A DNA stretch of 64,000 nucleotides, taken from Basidiobolus meristosporus CBS 931.73 (Eukaryota > Basidiobolomycota > Basidiobolomycetes > Basidiobolales > Basidiobolaceae). A program made the position numbers and the translations under genes. Positions 32,103 to 42,845 of this stretch are shown here, one piece after another. The stretch lies in contig MCFE01000123.1 of assembly GCA_002104905.1 (NCBI GenBank), positions 1 to 64,000 on the forward strand, written 5' to 3'. Each line of letters opens with the position of its first letter. Position 1 is the first letter of the stretch. The notes under the pieces were generated by a model, which made no database searches, was not told where the DNA came from, and saw only the letters and a program-made list of their open reading frames with translations.

Positions 32103-33173
32103 TGTGGTGGTGTATAAGTCCAAGGGAGAGATACGTCCAACACTTCTCAAGTGTTTTGTGTGTGGGGCGTTCACTGGGTGCGATAACCTCTGGCAAAAGC
32201 TTGCTAGGAATACTTGGGTTCTGTCTCTAATCTAATGTGAAGGGGGATAAAGCCACAAGCTTGTCAAGGGAAAACTATTGAGCTACAATTCCCAACTTAG
32301 TTGGCGTCTTAACAAAAGTATGTGCTGGGTTCAGCATCCTTTGAGATGACAATGTACTAAAGCTTCCAAAGTCAAAACAACTGTAAACTCCACCAGCAGG
32401 GACTTGATAAGAATGCAGCTGTGGTCAATAGTTACAAAGACAGAAAAGTATCTTTGCCTGTACAAGAACAAACTTGGGAAAGAATCAAATATAATAAAAG
32501 ATACCTACTCTGAGTATTCCTCACAAGTAGTGCCTCCAAGGTCAGTTGGCTGTCAGCGCGGTTTCCTGGGGGTGTCCTGTGGTCTAGGGTTGGAAGTTCA
32601 GGTAGCAGCAGGTAGCAGTGATCACACTAATCAACAAGTCGGTATATTGATAAAAGGGATGATGATTTATTGTTGAGGGATAGCCTCCCTTATATACTTT
32701 TTTCACTGGCTAAGTGATTACTAAACATGGTGTTCCAGAAGGTTCCAGAGATCAATAGAAATCTTAATGACATCAGAATGACCTAAGAATGTTCTAAGTA
32801 GGTGCCGGAAGGTTCTAAGAGGCACAGCACATCCAACCAATCAGGAATCAGTATTCTGAAACCTGTGTAACATGGGGATACCATATATGGCATGGAAATG
32901 GTAGGGATGGTGACACGGGCTGATCATGTGTCACGGGTACTGGCGCAGGTACTTGCCTAATATAGAAGTACTTATAGCTAGTAATCTTACATAAAGTGAG
33001 GGGTAACTTATGCAATAAGGTAAGCAGGTGTGATAGTCAACTGGCTTATGGGATAGTACTGATTGGGTAAGACAAATGGGATAAAACTAAAATAAGTGTA
33101 GTAGAGATATAGGGAAGTAGAAAATAAGGGAATGAGCACATCTGTCAGTGGGTGTCACTGTCACCCCACTACA
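32103..33173 (-). mobile_element. solo LTR, family B, inserted in Harbinger copy 1
   Basis: Absent from copy 3, where GTCCGC runs directly into TCCAATGG. On the reverse strand it begins TGTAGTGG and ends CCACCACA (TG...CA), flanked by CCGC (32099-32102) and CCAC (33174-33177), a 4-bp target duplication with one CpG change. It holds a TATA-like GTATATAAGGG and AATAAATCATC, as in an LTR U3-R region. It aligns with 50275-51079 in opposite orientation (shared ATTGGTTGGATGTGC and CATATATGGTAT blocks). Confidence 0.75.
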
Positions 33174-33404
33174 CCACTCCAATGGACTTGTGTCTAAATG
33201 AGCAGTTTGGCAAGTTCTCATAGTTTTGCTCTGAAGCACGCACGTTGACCCAATGCGCACTGACTCAATGCGGGGCGTTCTGGTAAAGGGTGTTGGCATG
33301 GTCTGGACTGACATGTGCCGGCCCGTTGTGGTTGCAGGAGATGGTAGGGAATCCAGTGAGGCGTGCTGGTGCAATCTGGACAATGTTGCTTGCGGTCTGT
33401 ATTC

Positions 33405-34648
33405 TGTTGTGTTGTATTATGATTAGTTTGGGGCTTGTTCTACAATGTAGAGGCTAATCAACAATATACAAACACTTCCAGTATGCTAATACTGAAATAG
33501 TTTATTGGGAGTTTGATATACCGATAGAAGATATAACTTTCACTAATTTCCTCAATCTTGGGCTCAAAATATACTGTAGGCAGTGTTTATCACTTCTACA
33601 GCAGTGTTCTGACCTTCTGTCAATTAATGGGCTTATTTACTTTTATAGTAACCTTTCCTTATCTGGAAGTCACTTTCCTTTCTGAGAAAATATTTCCTAA
33701 TATGGAAATTCTGAACTCCCCTTTAACCTAAAGGGGTGTGTTGTAGAAGTCTCTAAAGGGGTCTTTAGACCTAAAGGGGTGTCTAAAGGGGTGTCTTTAG
33801 AGTAAAGGGGCTTCTTGTAGTGGTCTCTAAAGTGGACTTTACACTAAAGGGGTGCCTAAAGGGGCTTCTTTAGAGTAAAGGGGTTTCTTAAAGGGGTCTC
33901 TAAAGGGGTCTTTAGACTAAAGGGGTGTCTAAAGGGGTGTCTTTAGAGTAAAGGGGTTTCTTAGAGGGGACTTTTCCAACAGAAAAGTGGTAGTTTCTTG
34001 TAGAACTTAGATTGGATTCTTGTGAGCTTTGCAGTCTCTTTACTGATGTAGTACTGATCAAAGTCAGAATACTCAACAGTGCAAGTGATGCAGGGGAAGT
34101 CTTATAATCTTTAAAACTTGTAATCGTAGTGTGGAGATTCTGGAAAGAGAGGCTCTCTCTTTATTTTTCAGCTGGGGAAGTCATATATATGAAAATTTTG
34201 AAGGATCAAAGTTTTTGGGCGATTGCGCAAGCAATACACATGATACAAAGCTAAAATTTTGCAGTGGCGCAGATCGGACATAGGCGCAGCACCTGTGAAA
34301 ATTTCACGTGATTTGATTGGCTGGTTCAAAAGCTACACGCAATCAAAGTCACCATAGTAATCCTAGCAATAAGGCATAATATATATAATAGTTGGACTCT
34401 TTTGGTCATAACTCCTTAAGTACTGCTTCAAATGAGCTGTAATTTGAAACATGTGTTGGCTACTACGTGTTCTGTATGACATAATATTCTTGGGTGGATT
34501 GCTTGTCAGGGTCTGGAGCATTTGCTCTTCAAAGTTGGAAATTCTTGATCTTTCTCTTGTGTGTTACAATAGCAAAAAGCAAAATAAAGAAATGAGTGCA
34601 ATATTGGTTTAGAGATATTGTAGTAATGGAATACTTTCCATTACCACA
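33405..34648. mobile_element. LTR-like insertion D in Harbinger copy 1
   Basis: Absent from copy 3, which reads straight across. Begins TGTTGTGTTG and ends ATTACCACA, flanked by ATTC on both sides (33401-33404 and 34649-34652), a 4-bp target duplication. No coding region is seen. Contains the CTAAAGGGG minisatellite. Probably a solo LTR or a non-autonomous element; the family is not otherwise present in the window. Confidence 0.6.
33715..33975 (+). repeat. CTAAAGGGG minisatellite with CTTTAG/CTAAAG inverted modules
   Basis: About 260 bases built from 10-14 base modules of the form CTAAAGGGGTGT and CTTTAGAGTAAAGGGG. They are organised in a higher-order unit repeated about two and a half times (compare 33765-33845 and 33895-33970). 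CTTTAG and CTAAAG are complementary, so many small hairpins are possible. Confidence 0.8.
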
Positions 34649-35623
34649 ATTCTTCCTCCTGAAGCTCACCATCTGATTCCTCAAGGTATTCACTTACCCT
34701 CTGTCAGATACTTTGGAGCTGTTGCCTGGATGAGTCCTGTGTATATTGCTCTCAGAAGCCACTTAGCTCTACTAATATATCACGTAGTACATTAGTCATT
34801 TGAGGCAAAAACTCATTCAAAATCTCTTTGGTTCCCAAAGTTGAGGCACAAATGGACACGTCCAGCCTGTACTGTGCAAATTGCATGCAAAATTGTTCCC
34901 GTGCGGCTTCTTTGTCAAAGCCCCTCACTCTCAGCTCATTCTTGATTTCAATACTTGTCTTGTTATATATCTTCTTACATACATTGGCTGGCATCTTGAT
35001 ATAGAACTCATGCCACAGCTTTCTACTCAAATTCTTCCATCTTTGTCAATTCTCTGAGGTATCTAGTTCTGCTAGATTAATCAGTAGTGCCAAAATATCT
35101 GTATGAAGGCTCATCATAGACACTTGGGCCATACTAAAAGCATTTGGAAAGAACTCAAACAGATCTGACATTGACTTTTCTGGTCCGGACCACACTTGTG
35201 AGCTGGGGGATGGGTTTTGTCTGGGTTGTACTAAAGATGAGTTGAGGCTTGGTAAGGGGACCATAGCAACAGATTTGGATACTTATACAGCAGTATATTG
35301 GCATCAACCTGGTCTTATATGAAATATATATGAATACTAATGTGATTGTTGAATTTTCCATATATTATGCATGATGCATCTTGGATTGCGTTGACATGGA
35401 TCAGATCACATCAATTGCAGATTTCCTATTTGATTATAGACCTATGATTAAAGCATCAATAAAAGTACCAAGGCATTGTTTGCGGATGATTTTTGCAACA
35501 TAATGATGGGATACATGGCAATTGATGGAGATTTAACCATAATATATTAAAAATCAGGTAAATACCTCAGATTGCGCCAAATTGATTCAAACCGCCTCCA
35601 TACAATCATCCACCAATTTTAAT

Positions 35624-36509
35624 ATGACTTACTCATCTAAGTTGGTCTTTTCTTATCAATCCCATCACTACCACTGGATTTCCTTTTGACACACTAGATG
35701 AGATCTATTCCAAGTACTGTGGACCATCAACCCCAATCTACTCAAGGAGATCCCTTGTTAAGCTTCTGTGCTATTACAAGAACTATTGCCCTACAAGGTT
35801 TCATCCCACCATCCATGGCAACAAAAGTCCTAGAAGCTTTCATTCCCAGCTGACAGCAATGGAGAACCACCTTGCAGAGGGTATGAATGACTTAGAGCAA
35901 GCTTGGAATACTAGGTTCAGAAGCTCTAATAGACTTCCATATCCCAGAGTGTTCAGCAACAGGTTCCATATCAGGAGTATATTGGATACCTTCCCAGTTA
36001 GGATTAACAGACCTTCTAGAGGGCAGAGGCACTTTTATTCTGGCAAGTACAAGGCGCACTGTGTGAAGTTTCAAGCACCGTCTGACATTGAGGGTAACAT
36101 CATCTGGTTTAGTGGGCCATTTGCTGGAAGTAGGCATGACAAAGCACTCTGGGTAGAGAATCATCCTGAATCCAGTAGAGGGGAGAAATGTATGGCAGAC
36201 TTAGTCTATATAGGAGAGGACTGTCAGAGATTAGGATGTATTACAGCTTATAGGAAGCCAAGAAATGGTGTGCTTAGCAGAAAGCAGAAGCTCTACAATG
36301 AGATATTTAATCATTTCAGAGTGAGGGTAGAGCACACATTTGGATATCTGAAGAGATTCAGCATATTGGCAGGTAAATACAGAGGAAAGTCATATATAGG
36401 AGAAAACAGCAGAATAGGTAAAATAGTTAAGATACTTATTAATGCACAGTATGTTCATACAAGAAGACATCCACTGAGAGAAATGCGTCTGGAGCAGTAT
36501 GAAGAGTAA
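35624..36509 (+). pseudogene. PIF/Harbinger DDE transposase, copy 1 (one early frameshift)
   Basis: Cut-and-paste transposase. The start MTYSS at 35624 is followed within six codons by one extra base relative to copies 2 and 3. After that the frame is open through 36509. Catalytic triad candidates within the 35859-36509 frame are D43 (DTFPVRI, codon 35985), D94 (GSRHDKALW, codon 36138) and E158 (VEHTFGYLKRF, codon 36330), all present. Spacing and motifs fit the DDE_4/HARBI1 type. The single shift means it could not be made from the normal start, although the catalytic core is intact. Confidence 0.75.
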
Positions 36510-36765
36510 ATAAAGCAAGGAAAGCACTATTCTGAGCAACATAAGTAAGATTGAGTAAAATTACCAGTAACTGTATCATACCACTGGCATCATGGTAGAA
36601 ATTATAGTGCCAGATAGTGCCGTAGAGTGCCAGATTGATCCGGCACCATAAACAGGCTGGCACTATGTGGCACTATCCACTGGAACAAGTCTATTGAATG
36701 GTGTATAAGTTGGCATGTGGCCCATACTTTAGTAGAGTTTCCCTATTAAAAATTAGTTGCTTGAT

Positions 36766-37844
36766 TCACCCAACCCAACTTTGCATTTCTTGACTAATTG
36801 CCCACACATGGGGGCTGCTTAGCTTCTTAATTCCATAGGCATAGGTGTCTCCATGTGCACATCTGTCCTCAGTATTTCCAACTCTTCCTGGCTGTCCTGC
36901 ATGTACCAACTCATCACATCCATCACAGACTTGGAGGTAATATCCTTGATGAGATTGGGATATGGTAGTACCTGCAACTTCACTTGTATTCCTATCTACA
37001 CACATATCTGCTCCATAAGAAACTCCTAAAAAGTGAAGCAAGGCTCAACATTCTCTATATACCAAGCAAGATGGAGTACAGAATGGATACAGTGGCAGCA
37101 GAGATCTATGTACTCAGCTTTATGTTTGTAGTATAGCCACTCAAATCCCATTACAAACTCCTCACACAACAGCTGTAGATGTGTCAAGTTGGCATTGGTG
37201 ATTTACTTCTGGATAAATATTCCTACAATGTCCACATATGACTCCCAATGCTTCCAATGTGGTCTTGGTAGCAATGGCTTCAGAATGCCACTTGAATAAA
37301 TACATATTCAGTTCATCCAGTCTTTGCATTTGTATTGTTGCATATACATATAAGTACTGATTGGAGCATGTGAAAAGTTCTCAGGGTAGCAGATACTCTG
37401 TGATATCTTGCCAATTCTTTCAAATTTTTCTGGTATCTCAAAGGGATCATTTAGCTTGAGATGCCACACATGCAATGTAGTCATCTGTATAGGGATATCG
37501 TTAAAAAGCAAATGCATTGCTTCCAGTGAAAAGCTTTTGCTCCAACAGATACCCTCTATCTCAAGTATCTCTGGTTTCTGATTGATTCCATGTTCTGACC
37601 AATGACTTACAGCTTGCCAGCTTTGCTGTAATTGCTTGCTGACTTCTGTATGATTTCCCTGTAGGAAGATGATGTTCATAGCATTGGTGTTTAGGTAATA
37701 ATAATGTGTGTAAGTTAAGGAGTATATCCCCTGGATCTGACATGTTTGACAGCAATACCATACATTATGCCCCAAGAAGCTGGCTATCTTGCTGATGGCT
37801 GGGATCTCCAACAGAGCAAAAGGTTGCATGTTCAAATCACACAC
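36766..37844 (-). pseudogene. KDZ/Plavaka- or TNP2-like transposase, C-terminal part, decayed
   Basis: On the reverse strand the frame 37308-37844 contains IPAISKIASFLGHN, then WYCCQTCQIQGIYS and a YYY segment. This is the typical pairing of a GD.PA..KI.GF.GH motif with a CxxC/CxIxG zinc ribbon in these large transposases. Further along (36766-37041) LLHFLGVSYGADMC fits the later conserved helix. Stops and shifts separate the pieces. It covers the part of the protein missing from the N-terminal pieces at 45205 and 51421. Confidence 0.55.
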
Positions 37845-38180
37845 TCCTCACTGATTTTGTTTTGTATGCTTGACATTTTCAAAATAGAATTTTGATTCTT
37901 ATTCAAGGTGCTCACCACTAAGTGAGTCCAACAATTTTGAATGGTGTATTTGTGTTTACCAATAGTACTCAAGTTAGGCTTGGGACATTAGTTTGACTTG
38001 CAAGAGACTGGTATTTTATGATGATTAGCATTCAGATCATCTTCCTTCTGATATTATCATTGGGTATGTTAGTTTAGAAAGCAAAATTGGCTTGTTTCAA
38101 TGCAATGATGCATTTAACAACAGTTAGCAAGGGAAGAATATTTGAGTTATAATGACAGTGCTACCACCAAAGATTGATAA

Positions 38181-38253
38181 GCTTGCATAGCTTAGTTGCT
38201 TAGAGCATGGTGCTAATAATGCAAGGTTGCAGGTTCAACCCCTGCTATGAGCA
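38181..38253 (+). tRNA. tRNA-Ile(AAU)-like relic
   Basis: A-box-like TAGCTTAGTTGC, anticodon loop CTAATAA (anticodon AAT), perfect T stem GCAGG/CCTGC with loop TTCAACC (from TTCGA by CpG to CpA). The acceptor stem has two wobbles and one mismatch, and one base is missing in the 3' anticodon stem (TGC-A for CGCCA). A T5 run follows. Probably a dead gene. Confidence 0.55.
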
Positions 38254-38746
38254 AATAATTTTTACACCCAATAGCAATCTTCTTACAATGCCTAGAGGCC
38301 ACTATTAATATGTTATTTTAATTATAAAATCATGACCAAAAAGTAACCTGACCTTGTAACTTTTTTATGGAACTGACTTGTCTCAAAAAGAGCGCACCTG
38401 TCTTGTGAAATGGCCTGTAGCTTTGAACGCATTACAGTGACACCCTGGTGTGGTATATAGAAGAATGCATTCTTGTTTGTGCATGCCCAAAAACACTAAT
38501 GATCATGCAAAAGGAGAAGGTTATCAGTAATCCACTGTAGCCTTGTCCAAGGCAAGTCAGTCTTGGATAGTATAGTTAAGGGTACTTCATTTTGGGATTG
38601 TGTTGTATTCCTTACAAAGGAGTCTTTGTGGAGGTTCTTATCAATGTCTGTTGAGGCCTTTTGGCATGCAATTGTGGCCAACATCTCTGCTTGATCCTAT
38701 GTTTTGAAACTGTGGCTAATATGTCTCTTTTTATTGTTTCTGAGAT

Positions 38747-38818
38747 TCTCAGATAGTGTAGTGGCAAGAATCCCTGCCTGTCACATGGGAGACCCAGGTT
38801 CAATTTCCAGTCCAAGAG
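38747..38818 (+). tRNA. tRNA-Asp(GUC)-like relic
   Basis: TAGTGTAGTGG A box, anticodon loop CTGTCAC (GTC) in a weakened stem CCTGC/ATGGG (as expected from CCCGC/GCGGG after CpG decay), T loop TTCAATT. Acceptor and T stems carry mismatches. A T5 run follows at once. Probably a dead gene. Confidence 0.55.
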
Positions 38819-39187
38819 CATTTTTGCAGTTTTATTAGCTTGATCTTGTTGAATTAATGGCCATATTTAGATTGGTTGGTAGTCATGAAGAGCATTCTAA
38901 TGAAATTGCCTTGATAAATAAATGCACTTGTTTGCACATACATATTAGCATCTACCATTTAGTATATCCATCCAAAAGTAGACTTTGGGCAACCAAGTAT
39001 TACACTTCTCAGCCATACTTCACCATAAAATTTTTGTAACTAATACATTAAAAAGAAACTGGCCAAGAGTCTCATACTAAATAGCCATCAATTGGTGGTC
39101 AAGTATGGATTTAATTGCACAATCACTCAATCATTATTTAGTGGATGAGGTAAAGGTGGTATCCTGTTTGTTGAACTTCTGTGTTCC

Positions 39188-39259
39188 TCCACATTGGTCC
39201 AGTGATCAGGATCTCATGCTCTTACCAAGAAGGCTGGAGTTTGATTACCCAATGCAAAA
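39188..39259 (+). tRNA. tRNA-Glu-like relic
   Basis: TGGTCCAGTG A box, intact D stem GTCC/GGAT, anticodon stem TCATG/CAAGA (one mismatch) with loop CTCTTAC, and T loop TTTGATT (from TTCGATT). The layout resembles tRNA-Glu(CUC), but the anticodon now reads CTT. The acceptor stem is poorly paired. TTTT follows. Decayed. Confidence 0.4.
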
Positions 39260-39823
39260 CACTACTTTTACTTATCAAGATATTCCATCAATTTTATATA
39301 GCCATGCCTTGCTGAGCTCACTAATGTGAAGGCCTAGCAAGCCTTACTCACTTTGATATTCCCAAGGGTATAAGCATAAGCAATTAACCATTCATTTTCC
39401 TCAATGTGAATGAGATATGTTAATTCCTGTTAGGCCAAAACAGAGCTCCCTAGTTGTTTCATTCATGTTCATTATGTTGTAAGAATTAGTTTTTCCACCT
39501 AAATATTCACCTTGCTTAGTCACTTAGATCATTACCTTTAAATCCTAGAGAATACTGACCAAACTTCTAGTTGGGATTTACTTAGAATATTCTCACCAAA
39601 ATACCAGGTACCCAGAACATGAAAATTCTCAAAGTTGTCCAAACAGCCTCAAACTTTGCACACATGCTCTTGGGACTTTCCTTAACCTATTCTACATGCT
39701 TGCTATGCCAAGACTAGGTAAAAGTATAAATACTGCTTCTACATTCATTAAAGCATGAAGTGAAAACCACATAGCCTACTTGTTCTCCCAATCACTTTCA
39801 ATATCTCCAAGACTCTTACAACA

Positions 39824-39836
39824 GGTTGTGAGCCCA
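39824..39836 (+). promoter_or_regulatory. copia primer-binding site complementary to the tRNA-iMet anticodon arm
   Basis: GGTTGTGAGCCCA directly after the LTR (GGTTATGAGCCCC after the LTR at 46747). GGTTATGAGCCC is the complement of the initiator tRNA anticodon stem-loop (GGGCUCAUAACC), as in the half-tRNA priming known for Drosophila copia. Confidence 0.75.
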
Positions 39837-41532
39837 AAGCTGTCACTCTCTGCAATGTCTACTACTGCTATTACTAAAGTTTTCCCCTCTGCTGGAATGT
39901 TGGATGGTTCTAACTACTAAGTGTGGAAAGTGAAGCTGAAGAAGCTGCTACAAGAAAGAGGTCTTTGGGATATGTCATTGGAGAAGAATGCCCTCCTAAA
40001 ACATAGGAGAGGAAGCCTTAAAGTACCAGAAGAAAGAACAATATAACTTTTACTGCATTGGCCTTAATGTTAAAGACAAATTGCTAATTCAATAATCAAG
40101 AGCAAAAACTGCATAGCATGCCTGGACAGCATTGGAAGAAACTTACCAGTCATGTACAGCTGCTAAGAAAATGTATCTCAGACAACTATTTTTTACTACA
40201 AAGATGCAGCCAGGAGAAGAAATGAAAAATCAAAGTAACAAAATTACCCTGCTGGTAGATGAGATAAAATCTGTGGGCATACAACTACTGATGAGGATGT
40301 AATAGTAGCCATCCTGAATAGCTTAACAGACAGGTTTCAGGGCCTTGTATCAGCCCTAGAGTCCAGAATTAATGATTTGATCTTATATCATGTATATGGA
40401 AGGCTGCTGGATGAAGAATTAAGAAAATCAAGCACTAATAAGAAGGAAGAAGAAAATGTTTATTACGCAATGATAACCAACAAAGGAGGTATGCAAGACC
40501 TTTTAAAGGCAATGGCAACCTGTTTTGTACCTACTGCAAGAGGAAAGGTCACACATCAGACCAGTGCTTCAAAAAGAGATAGTCAGCAGAAAAAGCCTGA
40601 ATATGGAAATACTGCAATAATTGAAGATAGACTATTCATATCTGCACTATATATGACCACAAACAAGGATTCTCAGACATGGTATATTGACTCTGGAGCA
40701 TCTCAACACTTTACACATCAAAAAGAACTTTTTACCCAATATCAAGAAATTCCAATTAAGTAGGTTTTCATGGGTGACAATAGCACACTTGATGCAGTGG
40801 GAGAGAGAAATATCCAAGTAAACCTAAGAAACAGTGAAGGAAGCCATAAACTGACCCTCAAAACTCTTCATCCACTTCTGCAAAATTCATGGGATAAGCA
40901 AGAGACTACTGTACCATACTCCCCACAGCAAAATGGAGTAGCAGAACATGCCAACAGATGAATAACTGATATGGCAAGATCTGTGATCCATGATCAAATA
41001 TTATCCTATGATTATTGCACAGAATCAGTTATCACAGCTGTATACCTTAAAAATAGGAGTTTTAACAGAAAACTTTGTGGTTCTACTCCATTTGAAGCAT
41101 GGTATGGATACAGATCAGGTGCAGAACATCTAAGAATATTTGGGTGTAAGCATATGCCAAGAAATGCCTGGAAATCAGCCAAAATTTGAGCCAAAAATTG
41201 TAAAATGCATATTTTTGGGCTACTGCAATGAGGGTAGTGCATGCAGACTCTTAAATACTATAACACAGAAGCTAATCAAGTCCAGGGATGTGCTGTTTGA
41301 TGAAAATTTCAAAATATTCACAAAAAATAAAATTAGATGATGACAAAAATCTGATCTCAAGTCCGCCAATTGCCAGAAGTTGAATCAGAGTAAGCAATGA
41401 AAATTGTTTCACTTCAGAGGACTCTACAACTGTGGTTCAACCTGAAGCAGTGCCCAGGAATATCCCAGAAGCTGCCATTGCAGTATTGAATGCTGGGAGA
41501 TCCAATCAGACTAGAAATAGCCCAAATTACTC

Positions 41533-41905
41533 TATCAATGAGGGTACAAACTTAGCCTATATCTATTCAGTCCATATTGATGAACCCCAAGCTATAAAAG
41601 GGGCCCCAAAAAGCCCTCAGACAAAGTTTTGGAGATCTGCAACAACTGAGGAACATCAGGTCCTGATGGAAAATCAAACTTGGGCCTTAGTCAAATTACC
41701 AATCAACCAAAAATTGATATCAATGAGGGTTCAAACTTAGCCTATGCCTAATAAGTCCATATTGATGAGCCCCAGACTGTAAAAGAGGCACTAAATAGCC
41801 CTCAGACAAAGTTTTGTGGATCTGCAATGACTGAGGAGTATCAGGCCCTGATGGAAAATGAAACTTGGGCTTTAGTTAAATTACCAATCAACCACAAATC
41901 AATTG
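41533..41905 (+). repeat. 186-bp tandem duplication inside the copia element
   Basis: The stretch starting TATCAATGAGGGT at 41533 recurs from about 41718. Both units carry the AACTTAGCC...CCATATTGATGA...CAGACAAAGTTTTG series and end at CAAATTACCAATCAACCA. The duplicate lies just before reverse transcriptase. Confidence 0.75.
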
Positions 41906-42845
41906 GGTGCAGATGGGACTTCAAGACAAAACACAAGGCTGATGGTACAATTGAATAATACAAAGCAAGACTTTTGACCAAGGGATACTCTCAAACAAGG
42001 GGACTTAAATATACCAAGACCTTTGCACTGGTAGCCAAGCTTAACTCCATCAGATTAATATTGTCTATTGCAGCCAGATATAAGTTTTTTATTCATCAAA
42101 TGGATGTAAAAGCTGCATTTTTAATTGGAGAACTTAATGCGGACATGTATATGGACCAGCCTGATGGGTTTGTGGATCAAGATAACCCCCATATAGTCTG
42201 CAAGCTTACAAAGTCCCTAAATGGTCTCAGCAATCTCCAAGAGCCTGGAATTCAACAATAGATTCTTATTTGGAATCTTTGAGTTTTGAAAGGAGTAATG
42301 CTAGCTATAGTATACTATAAGCCAGATAGAGCAGATCCAGTTCTATTAGCTCTATATGTGGAAGATCTTATTTTAGCCATCAAAAACCTAGAAACATTGG
42401 AAGAGACTAAATCCAGCCTATCTAAGGAGTTCAAGGGGTCCAATCTAGGAGAACACAGTTACTACTTGGGGATTAAGTCTTCCATAGACAGAAGTACCCA
42501 GACTATCACTCTAAGCCAATCCAAGTACAGTAATGAACTACTAAAGAAGTACCAAATGGAAGACTGTAAACCAGTGGCTACCCCAATGGAGACAAACCTT
42601 AACTTAGTCAAAACTCAACCAAATTAAGAGAGCTTGGTGCCATCCAAAAGCCATGACTTTTCTTATGAACTAATGGTTGGCAGCCTGATGTATGTCAAGC
42701 TTGGAACACGGCCAGATATCTTGTATTCAGTGGGAGTTGTCAGCCAACATAATCAGAACTATGGATTTGATCATATTGCAGCAGTTAAGCGGATTTTTAG
42801 ATACCTAAAAGGAACTGCTGAGATCTGCTTATTATACACTTATTA

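Larger units (their letters stand above)
31694..35264 (-). pseudogene. Harbinger accessory ORF, copy 1 (broken)
   Basis: Homologue of the 291-residue frame at 62588-63463 and its 112-residue continuation at 62216-62554. Here it is split by both LTR-like insertions and by stops. Recognisable pieces are 35046-35264 (start MVPLPSLNSS), 34752-35030 (RKLWHEFYIKMP onward) and 31694-32014 (C-terminal SSQDDSQPGSS, ending in a KKPRRR basic tail). Several Arg codons are changed to Cys, Gln or His by CpG decay; for example FRAQF in copy 3 is FCMQF here. Confidence 0.7.
30953..36692 (+). mobile_element. PIF/Harbinger-like DNA transposon, copy 1, interrupted by two LTR-like insertions
   Basis: Ends are AGACTTGTTCCA at 30953 and its inverted complement TGGAACAAGTCT ending at 36692. 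Both are flanked by ATT, a 3-bp target duplication as expected for PIF/Harbinger. It contains a DDE transposase frame (+) and a second divergent frame (-) of unknown function. After removing the insertions 32103-33173 and 33405-34648 with their target duplications, about 3.42 kb remain, matching copy 2 (3,441 bp). Many CpG sites present in copy 3 are TpG or CpA here. Confidence 0.8.
37845..39475. other. AT-rich spacer carrying three tRNA-like relics
   Basis: Apart from the tRNA-like sequences at 38181, 38747 and 39188, I recognise nothing. The three lie 440-570 bases apart on the same strand, each followed within about 15 bases by a run of four or more T. Confidence 0.4.
39476..42845 (+). mobile_element. 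Ty1/copia family A element, decayed, 3' end missing
   Basis: 5' LTR 39476-39823 with perfect 9-bp inverted ends (TGTTGTAAG/CTTACAACA), a TATA-like GTATAAATA, and a primer-binding site at 39824. Gag begins about 39855. Protease appears as YIDSGASQHFTH (40,685 region), then part of integrase (VPYSPQQNGVAEHANR), reverse transcriptase ([15 protein letters not shown] in place of YVDD at about 42356) and the start of RNase H. Compared with the copy at 46401, the GAG-pre-integrase and integrase N-terminus are deleted at about 40,865. Stops and shifts throughout. It ends abruptly against an inverted element at 42846. Confidence 0.85.

Noticed and set aside
37781-37853. Possible fifth tRNA-like sequence (AAGGTTGCATGTTCAAATCAC)
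   Set aside because: The T-arm is tRNA-like with CpG decay, but no anticodon stem-loop with T33 can be formed, and part of it is the reverse-strand transposase segment IPAISKIASF.
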